From the NCBI RefSeq assembly GCF_000264055.1, contig NZ_AJXL01000043.1, positions 1-32,522 on the forward strand: a DNA stretch of 32,522 nucleotides, written 5' to 3'. The stretch comes from Flavobacterium sp. ACAM 123. GTDB taxonomy: Bacteria > Bacteroidota > Bacteroidia > Flavobacteriales > Flavobacteriaceae. The position numbers and the translations under genes are program-made. Position 1 is the first letter of the stretch. Each line of letters begins with the position of its first letter. The notes below the pieces were generated by a model, which was not told where the DNA came from, searched no databases, and saw nothing but the letters and a program-made list of their open reading frames with translations. Below are positions 15,007 through 22,944 of the stretch, in pieces.

Positions 15007-17754
15007 TTATACTGATAATAAAAACTTAGAAAGATTCTCATCCTGCACAAGCGCTAATTTCTTTCTTAATCTATAACGATGTAATTCAACACCACGGAAA
15101 GAAATATTCATCATGGGTGCAATTTCTTTAGAAGTAAGATTCATTTTTAGATAGATACATAGCTTAACATCTTTGGCGGTAAGGTTTGGGTATTTCTTCG
15201 AAAGTTTAATGATAAATTCATTGTGGATCTGATTTAAATTAGTTTCAAAAGTCTCCCATTCGTGTTTATTAACAGCATTGATTTTTATCGTCTTTTTAAT
15301 CTCGCTTTTCAGTTTGTTTAAGTCGATTTCCGAATCTAAAATTCCTTGAATACTTTCTATCATCTCACTTTGTTTAGCAATAGAAAGTGATTTTCCTGTT
15401 ACCTCTGATGACTTAGACTGCAGCTCCAATTCTAAAATATGCTTTTCATATTCTTGACTGTTCAATTCGTTATCCGCTTTTAACTCAATTTCTAAAATTT
15501 TCTTCTGGTGTTTTAATTCTTCTTCCTGCAATTTGAGTTTTTGAACGTAACGCATTTTATTCCATCTGTAATAAACGAATAATATGCTTCCAATTAAAAC
15601 CAAATATAGCAGCAGCATCCAAATAGAAAAATACCATGGTTTTGTTACATAAAAATTAAAACTAGAAACTTCATTAAAATGAGTACCATCATGATTATAA
15701 ACTTTGAGGGTATGATTGCCACTGTCTAAATTATTTAAAACAATCAATCCTCCGTTTACTGGAGAATAATCTACCGACTTATCTGTCTTATAAAAAAGGC
15801 TTGGTTTATTCGATCCATATATTCCTGAAATTACATTTATCTTTAACTCTGAATTGTTTTTAATTTTGCAATCATTAGCGACCAAGTTTTCATTATCAAA
15901 AGCTTCAATCTTTACCTTTGGGCTCACGACCGCAATATTCTTTAATGGAAGTGAGATGAACCCATCATCCAGGTTGAGCAAGTAGCTATCGCCATTTTTA
16001 AAAATTCTTAAATTATCGTTGATAATTTTCCCCTGATAATATTTTTCTTGGATTAAATTTCTACTAAAATTATTTCCTTTGGCATCCACCTGATATAATA
16101 ATCCCTCTTGCAACACTATAAAATGGTCTTCGTCTATTTTGACGATATCAGATGTATTTGTAAAGTTCGAATTAAACAGTTCGTTTTTTACTAATTGGTT
16201 GGAAATTGAATTGTAAGTATACCACGTTTTGTGAATCAAAAAAAGAATTTCATTTCTAAATTCAAATATTTTTACCCCAAAATCATTTCTATTTTTTTTA
16301 CTTTTCTGTGTAATATTTTCCACCTTCGTAGTTTCAAAGGCATCATTATAACTTATTCTATATAATCCCTTGTAATTATCTGCAGCCCATATCTCATTTT
16401 TTTTATCTTGGGCAGCATATTTTATAGGTTTTAAAATGCCTTTAACAACAATTTTTTGAGAGAGATTCTTTACATTGGGATAGATTAAAATACCGCTATA
16501 ACTAGTCTGGAGATACCAATCATTAATAGTACTTTTAATTAAGTTCCAACCTCCATTGATATTGTTTAATTTGGAGAAGACATTATCTTCATAAATAAAG
16601 GTTCCGTCGTCATGACCAATGATAAACTTGTTATTAATCTTACTGATGTTCCAAGCTTGACCTACTGAATTTGGAATTAAAGAAAAAATATTTCCCTCGT
16701 ATTTAAAAACGCCATGATTTGACGCCATCAAAAAACCATTGTCGGTTTTAACTACAGAGTACACTGAACCTAAAGCGCCCGTGTTATCGTAAAAAATACT
16801 AATTGGTGAATTAATCTCTATGTGAACGATTCCATTATCCAATCCTAACCACAAGTCATTTTCTTTGTCTAACCCGATACTTAAAATAGAGTTATTCATC
16901 AACACATTATTTCGGTCAATATTAATGTGGGAGTTACTATCAAGATCAAAAATATATACCCCTCTTCTGCTCGTTCCCACAACTAATTTATTGTTTTTCA
17001 AGAACCGAGCGATATTAATATTAGCTGTTTTTAAAGTTTCATTCAAATTGTTTTTCCAGGGAGACAGAAATCCATTTTCTTCAACATAGACTCCATTTTT
17101 CTTAGTAAAAAAATAAGTTTTGTTTTGGTGCTTTTCAATGTGGTGAATAACGTTATTTTCTAAAACATCCCAACCTTCGACTTTTTCAATCCGAGAATCT
17201 ACCAACCTATAAACACCATTACTAACTGAGGCGATCAGAATTTGATTGTCAATGGGATAACAATACGAAATGAGAAATGGTAATTTAATTTTTTTAATAC
17301 TACTCCCGTCGTACTTATAAATAGCATTAAAAGACTGGAAATAAATAGTCTTGTTGAATTCAAAAATCTTCCAGATTTCTTCATTTTCACTATCATCAAA
17401 AACTGATTTTCCTTTCGAAATTGACACATAATTCATCTTCCCATTTTTACGAATCCAATACCCAAATTCTTGGTAGGAACCAGAATAAATCTTATCGTCA
17501 ACTACGTAGATTGAACGGATAATAGTTTTATTGGGCAACATATTTTTTTCCCATTTTACGCCGTCATAACGTAATAAATAATGATTGTTAGCAAAGTACA
17601 TGGCGTCATCACTACCCTGAACAACATTCCAAGTTTGATTGTCGCCCTGGTAATTTGCTTTGTTATAGTTTTCAACAAAAGGCAGTAATTCCTGAGCATA
17701 TGTTTGAATAGACAATAAAAAGAACAGAAATATTTTTAAAGTGGTAGCTTTCAA
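15007..17754 (-). CDS. Beta-propeller/Y_Y_Y/LuxR-type HTH transmembrane regulator of the PUL
   Basis: A 915-residue one-protein sensor-regulator. Residues 1-21 are a signal peptide (IQTYAQ). The periplasmic part is a set of propeller repeats (for example SIGLDKENDLWLGLDNGI) followed by a Y_Y_Y-type beta-sandwich near residues 640-715. One membrane helix follows (WYFSIWMLLLYLVLIGSILFVYY), then a cytoplasmic coiled coil (KLQEEELKHQKKILEIELK). A C-terminal LuxR-type helix-turn-helix reads LTAKDVKLCIYLKMNLTSKEIAPMMNIS with the last 60 residues. Unlike hybrid two-component regulators it has no kinase or receiver domain. The gene lies directly upstream of susC on the same strand and presumably senses the glycan in the periplasm to switch the operon on. 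Confidence 0.9.
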   Translation of the reverse strand: MKATTLKIFLFFLLSIQTYAQELLPFVENYNKANYQGDNQTWNVVQGSDDAMYFANNHYLLRYDGVKWEKNMLPNKTIIRSIYVVDDKIYSGSYQEFGYWIRKNGKMNYVSISKGKSVFDDSENEEIWKIFEFNKTIYFQSFNAIYKYDGSSIKKIKLPFLISYCYPIDNQILIASVSNGVYRLVDSRIEKVEGWDVLENNVIHHIEKHQNKTYFFTKKNGVYVEENGFLSPWKNNLNETLKTANINIARFLKNNKLVVGTSRRGVYIFDLDSNSHINIDRNNVLMNNSILSIGLDKENDLWLGLDNGIVHIEINSPISIFYDNTGALGSVYSVVKTDNGFLMASNHGVFKYEGNIFSLIPNSVGQAWNISKINNKFIIGHDDGTFIYEDNVFSKLNNINGGWNLIKSTINDWYLQTSYSGILIYPNVKNLSQKIVVKGILKPIKYAAQDKKNEIWAADNYKGLYRISYNDAFETTKVENITQKSKKNRNDFGVKIFEFRNEILFLIHKTWYTYNSISNQLVKNELFNSNFTNTSDIVKIDEDHFIVLQEGLLYQVDAKGNNFSRNLIQEKYYQGKIINDNLRIFKNGDSYLLNLDDGFISLPLKNIAVVSPKVKIEAFDNENLVANDCKIKNNSELKINVISGIYGSNKPSLFYKTDKSVDYSPVNGGLIVLNNLDSGNHTLKVYNHDGTHFNEVSSFNFYVTKPWYFSIWMLLLYLVLIGSILFVYYRWNKMRYVQKLKLQEEELKHQKKILEIELKADNELNSQEYEKHILELELQSKSSEVTGKSLSIAKQSEMIESIQGILDSEIDLNKLKSEIKKTIKINAVNKHEWETFETNLNQIHNEFIIKLSKKYPNLTAKDVKLCIYLKMNLTSKEIAPMMNISFRGVELHRYRLRKKLALVQDENLSKFLLSV

Positions 17755-17773
17755 GTCAAGAAGTTTTAATTTC

Positions 17774-17781
17774 CAAATATA
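17774..17781 (-). promoter_or_regulatory. -7 box of the regulator gene
   Basis: Minus-strand TATATTTG is an exact TAnnTTTG match, 20 nt before the regulator ATG. This would give a very short leader. No convincing -33 TTG is seen at the normal distance. Confidence 0.45.
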
Positions 17782-17806
17782 ATCAGATTTATTCGATATC
17801 GAGCAT

Positions 17807-17836
17807 AAAAAAAGCCTCTCAATAGAGAAGCCTTTT
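17807..17836 (-). terminator. Intrinsic terminator after ackA
   Basis: A 12-bp stem with two G-U pairs is formed by plus-strand arms ending at 17820 (GCCTCTC) and starting at 17825 (GAGAAGCC), with a 4-nt loop. The minus strand is followed by seven Ts (plus-strand A run 17807-17813). It lies 17 nt past the ackA stop. Confidence 0.85.
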
Positions 17837-17853
17837 CCAAGATAAGTGTTGTA

Positions 17854-19038
17854 CTACTTTAATAGAAGATCATAAACTTGATTGGCAATTTCCATTTCTT
17901 CATTAGTTGGAATCACCATAATTTTAGTTCTAGAATTTACTGTGCTAATTTCTCGCATTTCTTTGGATCTTATTTCGTTCTTAACATCATCCAATTCCAT
18001 TCCAAAATAATTCATATCAGTACACACTAATTTCCTGATATAAGAGGAATTCTCCCCAATTCCTGCGGTAAAAATAATGGCGTCTACGCCATTCATCACT
18101 GCCGTATAAGAACCTATTAATTTTTTAATTCGGTATGCATTCATATCTAGTGCTAATTGACATACTGCATTCCCCTCTTCAGCTTGTAATTCTATTTCTC
18201 TTAAATCACTAAAACCGGTAAGTCCCAGCATTCCGCTCTCTTTAAGCAATAGATTATTTACTTCTTCTAAAGAATATCCCAGCGTATTGACCATATAAAA
18301 TACGATAGAATGATCTATATCGCCGCTTCTTGTTCCCATAATAAGTCCGTTAGATGGTGCAAAACCCAAACTGTGGTCGATACTAATACCGTCTTTAATC
18401 GCTGTCATACTGCAACCGTTCCCTAAGTGAATTGTTATAATTTTATCGCTTTTATCTAAATATTCTCTAGCTCTTTCTGAAACGTATTTATGACTTGTTC
18501 CATGAAAACCATATACCCTAATGTTGTTTTCTGATAAAAATTTATTGGGAATTGCATATTTATGAGCGATTACAGGAATTGTTTGATGAAAAGCAGTGTC
18601 AAAAACAGCCATTTGTTGAGCTGATGTAAAAATACCGGAAGCAACATGAATTCCTTCCAAATTCGCTGGATTGTGGAGCGGTGCCAACTGAAAAAGCTCT
18701 GTTATTTTTTCTTCTACCATTTGATCAACATGCACTGGATTAGAGAAACTAGCGCCACCATGAACGACACGATGTCCAACAACATCTATCTCTTGCGTAC
18801 TTTTGATTACACCACTATTTCCCTCCATTAATAACGCTGCAATCTTTTCTAATCCTATCTTATGGTTAGTGATAGGCATGCTTTGCGCTATAGAATCAGT
18901 ATTCGTTTTATACGTGATATTTGAAGTGTCTAATCCAATCCTGTCAATCATACCGCTGCAAATGACCTCTCTTGCCGGCATTTCTATTAATTGAAATTTT
19001 ATAGAGGAACTTCCTGAATTTATTATAACTATTTTCAT
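17854..19038 (-). CDS. ackA: Acetate kinase
   Basis: Catalyses acetyl phosphate + ADP to acetate + ATP, the second step of the Pta-AckA pathway. The motifs are all present: NSGSSSIKFQL (N-terminal phosphate site), HRVVHGG, FDTAFHQTIP, YGFHGTSHKYV and IHLGNGCS (ATP-binding). I take the start at 19038 (MKIVIINSG), which gives 394 residues in line with the family. An upstream in-frame Met at 19059 would only add seven residues (MVKKTNK) not expected in the family. It follows pta by 96 nt on the same strand, with a small hairpin between and a terminator after. Confidence 0.96.
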   Translation of the reverse strand: MKIVIINSGSSSIKFQLIEMPAREVICSGMIDRIGLDTSNITYKTNTDSIAQSMPITNHKIGLEKIAALLMEGNSGVIKSTQEIDVVGHRVVHGGASFSNPVHVDQMVEEKITELFQLAPLHNPANLEGIHVASGIFTSAQQMAVFDTAFHQTIPVIAHKYAIPNKFLSENNIRVYGFHGTSHKYVSERAREYLDKSDKIITIHLGNGCSMTAIKDGISIDHSLGFAPSNGLIMGTRSGDIDHSIVFYMVNTLGYSLEEVNNLLLKESGMLGLTGFSDLREIELQAEEGNAVCQLALDMNAYRIKKLIGSYTAVMNGVDAIIFTAGIGENSSYIRKLVCTDMNYFGMELDDVKNEIRSKEMREISTVNSRTKIMVIPTNEEMEIANQVYDLLLK

Positions 19039-19063
19039 TTTATTTGTTTTCTTCACCACTTCC

Positions 19064-19080
19064 CTCTCTAAAATAGAGAG
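19064..19080 (-). promoter_or_regulatory. Small hairpin in the pta-ackA intergenic region
   Basis: CTCTCTA (19064-19070) and TAGAGAG (19074-19080) form a 7-bp stem with a 3-nt loop and no following U-tract on the minus strand. It lies 26 nt upstream of the ackA ATG. It may be an mRNA-processing or stability element rather than a terminator. Confidence 0.35.
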
Positions 19081-19134
19081 AGACTGGGTGAATCTTGTTT
19101 GTGTTTACTATTTTATTTAGAACTTGAACTTTTT

Positions 19135-21228
19135 TTACAAGCCTTGTGCTTGAATTGCTGTGATTACTACCGTATTTATAATATCATCGACCGTGCAGCC
19201 GCGGCTTAAGTCGTTTACGGGTTTGTTCAACCCTTGCAGCATTGGGCCAATAGCCAGTGCTCCGGTTTCTCTTTGAACCGCCTTGTAGGTGTTGTTTCCA
19301 GTATTTAAATCAGGAAAAATAAGGACACTTGCTTGTCCCGCAACCTCAGAATTTGGCATTTTACTTTGCCCTACTTCCATATCTACTGCTGCGTCGTATT
19401 GTATAGGTCCTTCAATTTTTAAATCAGGACGTTTTTTTCTCACAATTTCGGTGGCAGTTCTTACCTTATCCACTTCATCGCCTTTCCCTGACGCTCCAGA
19501 AGAATAAGACAGCATCGCTATTTTTGGTTCTATGCCAAAGGCTAGACTAGAGTCAGCAGAAGAAATAGCTATTTCCGCTAGTTGTTCCGCAGTAGGGTTT
19601 GGGTTTATGGCACAATCGCCAAAAACAGAAACGCGATCTTCTAAGCACATAAAAAAGATCGAAGAGACTACAGATGAATTGGGTTTTGTTTTAATAAATT
19701 GTAACGCCGGTAAAATCGTATGTTGCGTTGTGTGGGCTGCTCCAGAAACCATTCCGTCTGCATGGCCTTTATAGACCATCATTGTTCCAAAATAGGCCCC
19801 GTCTTCCATTAAATCTTTGGCCATTCCCAAGGTTACATTTTTATTCTTGCGTAACTCGTAATAAGTGTTTACATAATCTTCATAATACTCGGATTTAATC
19901 GGACTGATAATTTTTACTTTCGAAAAGTCAAAAGTAATGCCCAATTCAACTACCTTACCTTCTATTTGTTTTTTACTTCCAAGGATAGTAATATCGACGA
20001 CATCCATGGATAATAATCGTGAAGTAGCAATAATGATTCTGTCATCATTCCCTTCTGGAAGAATAATATGCTTTCTGTGTTTTTTAGCCCTTTTCACAAG
20101 GTTGTACTGAAACATTTTTGGAGTCATCCCTTCTGCCTCAAAAGAACTTAATTTTTTAGTTAAATTATCTAAGTCGACATATTTCTCAAAAGTATTTATT
20201 GAAGTCTCTATTTTCTGCTTATTATCAGCATAAATCTTAGCCTTGATATCCCCAATTTTATTAGTAATATTATAGGTCCCGCCTTCGACAGAAATAATAG
20301 GAACAATACTAGTCAACCCTTCAATTAACATTAGGATACTGTCATCTGGTACTATATTACCTGTCAACACTATGCCTGAGATCTCAGGATAATTTGCAGA
20401 TTCATTAGCTTGCAATGCACCCAATATAATATCAGCACGATCACCGGGGGTAATCACAAGCGCTTTTTCCTTGAGGTGTAACAAGTAGTTGCGCAATTGC
20501 ATGGCTCCAACACTATAATTGCCAATTTCATTATTTAAGAATTCTGCGCCGAATAATACTTTACCATCGAGTTCATCCACAATTTCTTTAATGGTAGGGT
20601 TGTTCAAGCTGGGAACTAAAGGAATAGCGTTTACTAGGATTTCCGTTGGTAAGCTGGAACGTAATCCATTCGTTACTAATTTAATATTCGCGTTTTGTAC
20701 TTTATTAGCAATGATTGCCAGCACTTCGACGTCCTTAACTTTAAAAGAATCGTAAGCCAAGTAAAGACTATCTACTAATTCCTCTAATGTTTTTCCAACA
20801 CCAGAACCGACAATAATCGTGGGAATCCCAAGGTTTTTAGCGATAAGAACATTCATATCGAGTTCGATTACCGTGCCTTCTCCACTAAAGCTGGTTCCCT
20901 CAACTAAAACAAAATCAAATCGCTCTTCTAGTCGTTTGTATTTATCAATGATCAAATCTAAGACCTCGCCTATTTTACCTTTATTTTTCTTTTTGATCAA
21001 CTTGCTTTTTGTAATTGCAAATGCATCCTCAAATGCAATATCTAATCCAAAATGGGAGATTACGGTTTCAATATGGTTGTCCAATTTACCATCTTCAAAA
21101 TCCTCTATTATTGGTCGGAAATAGCCCACTTTAGCCGTCTTTCCAATCAACATACTCATTAAACCTAAAGTAATGATAGATTTCCCGCTATTGTGTTCAG
21201 AGGTCGCTATATATATGGCTTTGTTCAT
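19135..21228 (-). CDS. pta: Phosphate acetyltransferase, long form with N-terminal DRTGG region
   Basis: Converts acetyl-CoA + phosphate to acetyl phosphate + CoA, feeding AckA. At 697 residues it is the long multi-domain type. It has an N-terminal P-loop-like domain resembling dethiobiotin/cobyrinate synthases (TSEHNSGKS, residues 8-16), a central DRTGG-type regulatory domain around residues 210-330 (LVITPGDRADIILGA), and a C-terminal catalytic PTA domain from about 370 (HIILPEGNDDRIIIATSRLL, SAADTTQHT-like SGAAHTTQHT, YSSGASGKGDEVDKV). It forms a likely operon with ackA. The N-terminal domains in this family modulate activity allosterically. Confidence 0.96.
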   Translation of the reverse strand: MNKAIYIATSEHNSGKSIITLGLMSMLIGKTAKVGYFRPIIEDFEDGKLDNHIETVISHFGLDIAFEDAFAITKSKLIKKKNKGKIGEVLDLIIDKYKRLEERFDFVLVEGTSFSGEGTVIELDMNVLIAKNLGIPTIIVGSGVGKTLEELVDSLYLAYDSFKVKDVEVLAIIANKVQNANIKLVTNGLRSSLPTEILVNAIPLVPSLNNPTIKEIVDELDGKVLFGAEFLNNEIGNYSVGAMQLRNYLLHLKEKALVITPGDRADIILGALQANESANYPEISGIVLTGNIVPDDSILMLIEGLTSIVPIISVEGGTYNITNKIGDIKAKIYADNKQKIETSINTFEKYVDLDNLTKKLSSFEAEGMTPKMFQYNLVKRAKKHRKHIILPEGNDDRIIIATSRLLSMDVVDITILGSKKQIEGKVVELGITFDFSKVKIISPIKSEYYEDYVNTYYELRKNKNVTLGMAKDLMEDGAYFGTMMVYKGHADGMVSGAAHTTQHTILPALQFIKTKPNSSVVSSIFFMCLEDRVSVFGDCAINPNPTAEQLAEIAISSADSSLAFGIEPKIAMLSYSSGASGKGDEVDKVRTATEIVRKKRPDLKIEGPIQYDAAVDMEVGQSKMPNSEVAGQASVLIFPDLNTGNNTYKAVQRETGALAIGPMLQGLNKPVNDLSRGCTVDDIINTVVITAIQAQGL

Positions 21229-21338
21229 TATACTTGTTTTTTGATATTATTTCGAATTCGACTTAAATACGGTTTATTTCGTAAATTACTACTATTCTGA
21301 CTATTTCTATTGTTTATTCTCTTTATTCTTTGCTTCAA

Positions 21339-22409
21339 TCAAAACCACTTTCGCTTTCTAAAATAAAACAGCATAATAATCCCTATTAGAACCATAACCC
21401 CGATGACAGTATAATATCCATTTTCATATTGAAGTTCCGGCATATACTGGAAATTCATTCCATAAACACCTGCAATAAATGTTAAGGGTATGAATATCGC
21501 CGATACAATGGTTAATGTCTTCATAATCTCATTCATTTTATGGGACTGCGAAGAAAAAAAGAAATTAGAAGCGCTTTCTAACGTCCCCATGTCAGAGTCT
21601 ATCTGCTCTAAAAGTTCTAAACTTTTTTGATGCAATCTAGAATAGTAGCTGAATGTTTCTACTTCTATTACTTTAAAGTCTTCATCTTCTTTAAGACTTT
21701 TAATCGCATACAAGGAATCGCGAAGCGGAATAATGGACCGTTTTAAAAAATTGAAATTATCTCTATGTTTTTCAATTCGTTCCAGAATCTTGGGATCAGC
21801 ACTACTCTTGGACAGTACAATCAATTCTTCTACTTTATCTTCCTCATTCTCAATTGTAACGTAGAAATTTTCCATAATAGCATCCAAAAGAAGGTAGAGC
21901 AAAAAATCAGCTTTTTTTGAACGAACAATACCAGAATGGTTTCTGATTCGCTCTCTTATATGGGTAAAAAAATCACTTCTTTTTTCCTGAAATGAAATCA
22001 AAACCCCTCCTTTTATCAAAAAACTGATCTGTTCCACACTGATGTTATCGGAATCCTCTGTAGGTAACATCGACTTTATATTAAAAAATAAAGTATCTGA
22101 AAACTCTTCTACTTTAGTCCTTCTGGTCGTATTTAATATATCCGAAAGCAAAAAATTATCTATTTTAAAAAAGCCTCCTATCGCTTCAATAATTTCAATT
22201 TCATTTAAGCCATGAAGATTAATCCAATTGGTTTTTTTGACATCGATTCCAGTCTTAAAATCCGAAATTTCAAAATCATCATATTCTGTATAATCCAACT
22301 CGTCGTATACAAACAGCTGCATCTCTGACTCGAACTTTTTATGGCTACCGGTGTACTCCAGCTGATTTACTGATGCTTTCCGGCTTTTTTTAAATTTAAT
22401 TTTCCTCAT
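21339..22409 (-). CDS. corA: CorA-family magnesium/cobalt transporter
   Basis: A 356-residue homopentameric divalent-cation channel of the inner membrane. The large N-terminal cytoplasmic domain and long stalk helix (to about residue 290) are followed by two C-terminal membrane helices. The family signature YGMN is at 316-319 (AGVYGMNFQYMPEL) in the periplasmic loop between the helices. The protein ends with a basic tail (YFRKRKWF), as usual. It lies upstream of pta on the same strand with a 110-nt gap; no functional link is evident. Confidence 0.94.
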   Translation of the reverse strand: MRKIKFKKSRKASVNQLEYTGSHKKFESEMQLFVYDELDYTEYDDFEISDFKTGIDVKKTNWINLHGLNEIEIIEAIGGFFKIDNFLLSDILNTTRRTKVEEFSDTLFFNIKSMLPTEDSDNISVEQISFLIKGGVLISFQEKRSDFFTHIRERIRNHSGIVRSKKADFLLYLLLDAIMENFYVTIENEEDKVEELIVLSKSSADPKILERIEKHRDNFNFLKRSIIPLRDSLYAIKSLKEDEDFKVIEVETFSYYSRLHQKSLELLEQIDSDMGTLESASNFFFSSQSHKMNEIMKTLTIVSAIFIPLTFIAGVYGMNFQYMPELQYENGYYTVIGVMVLIGIIMLFYFRKRKWF

Positions 22410-22641
22410 ATAAAATATTATATACAGTAATAGTACAAAAAGTTTTTCTCAACTGCCGCTCCTTATCCCTTTTACAGTTCCTAAACTTAAAAACACTTTA
22501 TTAAACCTTATTTCAGAACAAAAATAAGAATAAATAACGTTTTATTTTATGATAAAAATCAACATCTACCCTTAAGAAAAGGAGAAATGTTAATTTTAAT
22601 AAATTATAGATCGAAATGATATTTTGTTCAGAATTTAGAGA
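22410..22641. other. Divergent intergenic stretch between corA and the metalloprotease
   Basis: The corA and metalloprotease genes diverge here. The stretch is very AT-rich and without an ORF I can support. Promoter elements for corA on the minus strand were not clear; those for the metalloprotease are listed separately. Confidence 0.5.
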
Positions 22642-22693
22642 TAAATTTGAAACTTAATAGTAGATAAAGCAAACAGGCTACCGTTTATCTACT
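22642..22693 (+). promoter_or_regulatory. -7 box and leader hairpin of the metalloprotease gene
   Basis: TAAATTTG (22642-22649) is an exact TAnnTTTG match, with a TTTG 15 nt upstream, which is a short spacing. Ten bases downstream begins a perfect 10-bp inverted repeat: AGTAGATAAA (22659-22668) pairs with TTTATCTACT (22684-22693) around a 15-nt loop. If transcription starts near 22656, the hairpin would form the very 5' end of the mRNA, where it could protect the transcript or act as a protein-binding site. Confidence 0.5.
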
Positions 22694-22727
22694 AAAACTA
22701 ATTATTAACAACTGTAAGTATTACTAC

Positions 22728-22944
22728 ATGAATTAAAAAAAAACTAACCTTAATTATTTTCTGTCTATTCCTTTTTTCAGCTCAAGAAACATTTGCTCAA
22801 AGTAAGAAAAAAAGAAAAGCAGCTAAAGAAGCTGCTGCCAAAGTAGAAGCCAAAGGCAGCGACACCAAAAAAGAACCCAAGCCGTACAAAAAAGTTATTG
22901 ATTCTACCGCAGTAACGCAAAGAGGACTAATTGATGTTCATAAA
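22728..22944 (+). pseudogene. Disrupted 5' end (start and signal peptide) of the metalloprotease gene
   Basis: ATG at 22728 is followed by AAT TAA, an immediate stop. One base fewer in AATT gives MNKKK and then LTLIIFCLFLFSAQ, ETFAQ and a lysine/alanine-rich stretch, all in frame with the downstream protein. The frame is open without a stop from 22732 to 25296 but lacks any ATG before 22945. A start at the ATT of 22732 would also produce the signal peptide but is very unusual. Confidence 0.7.

Noticed and set aside
20819..21124. A 101-residue plus-strand ORF opposite pta
   Set aside because: It lies wholly within the conserved pta N-terminal domain on the other strand and has low-complexity Ser/Leu composition typical of antisense reading.
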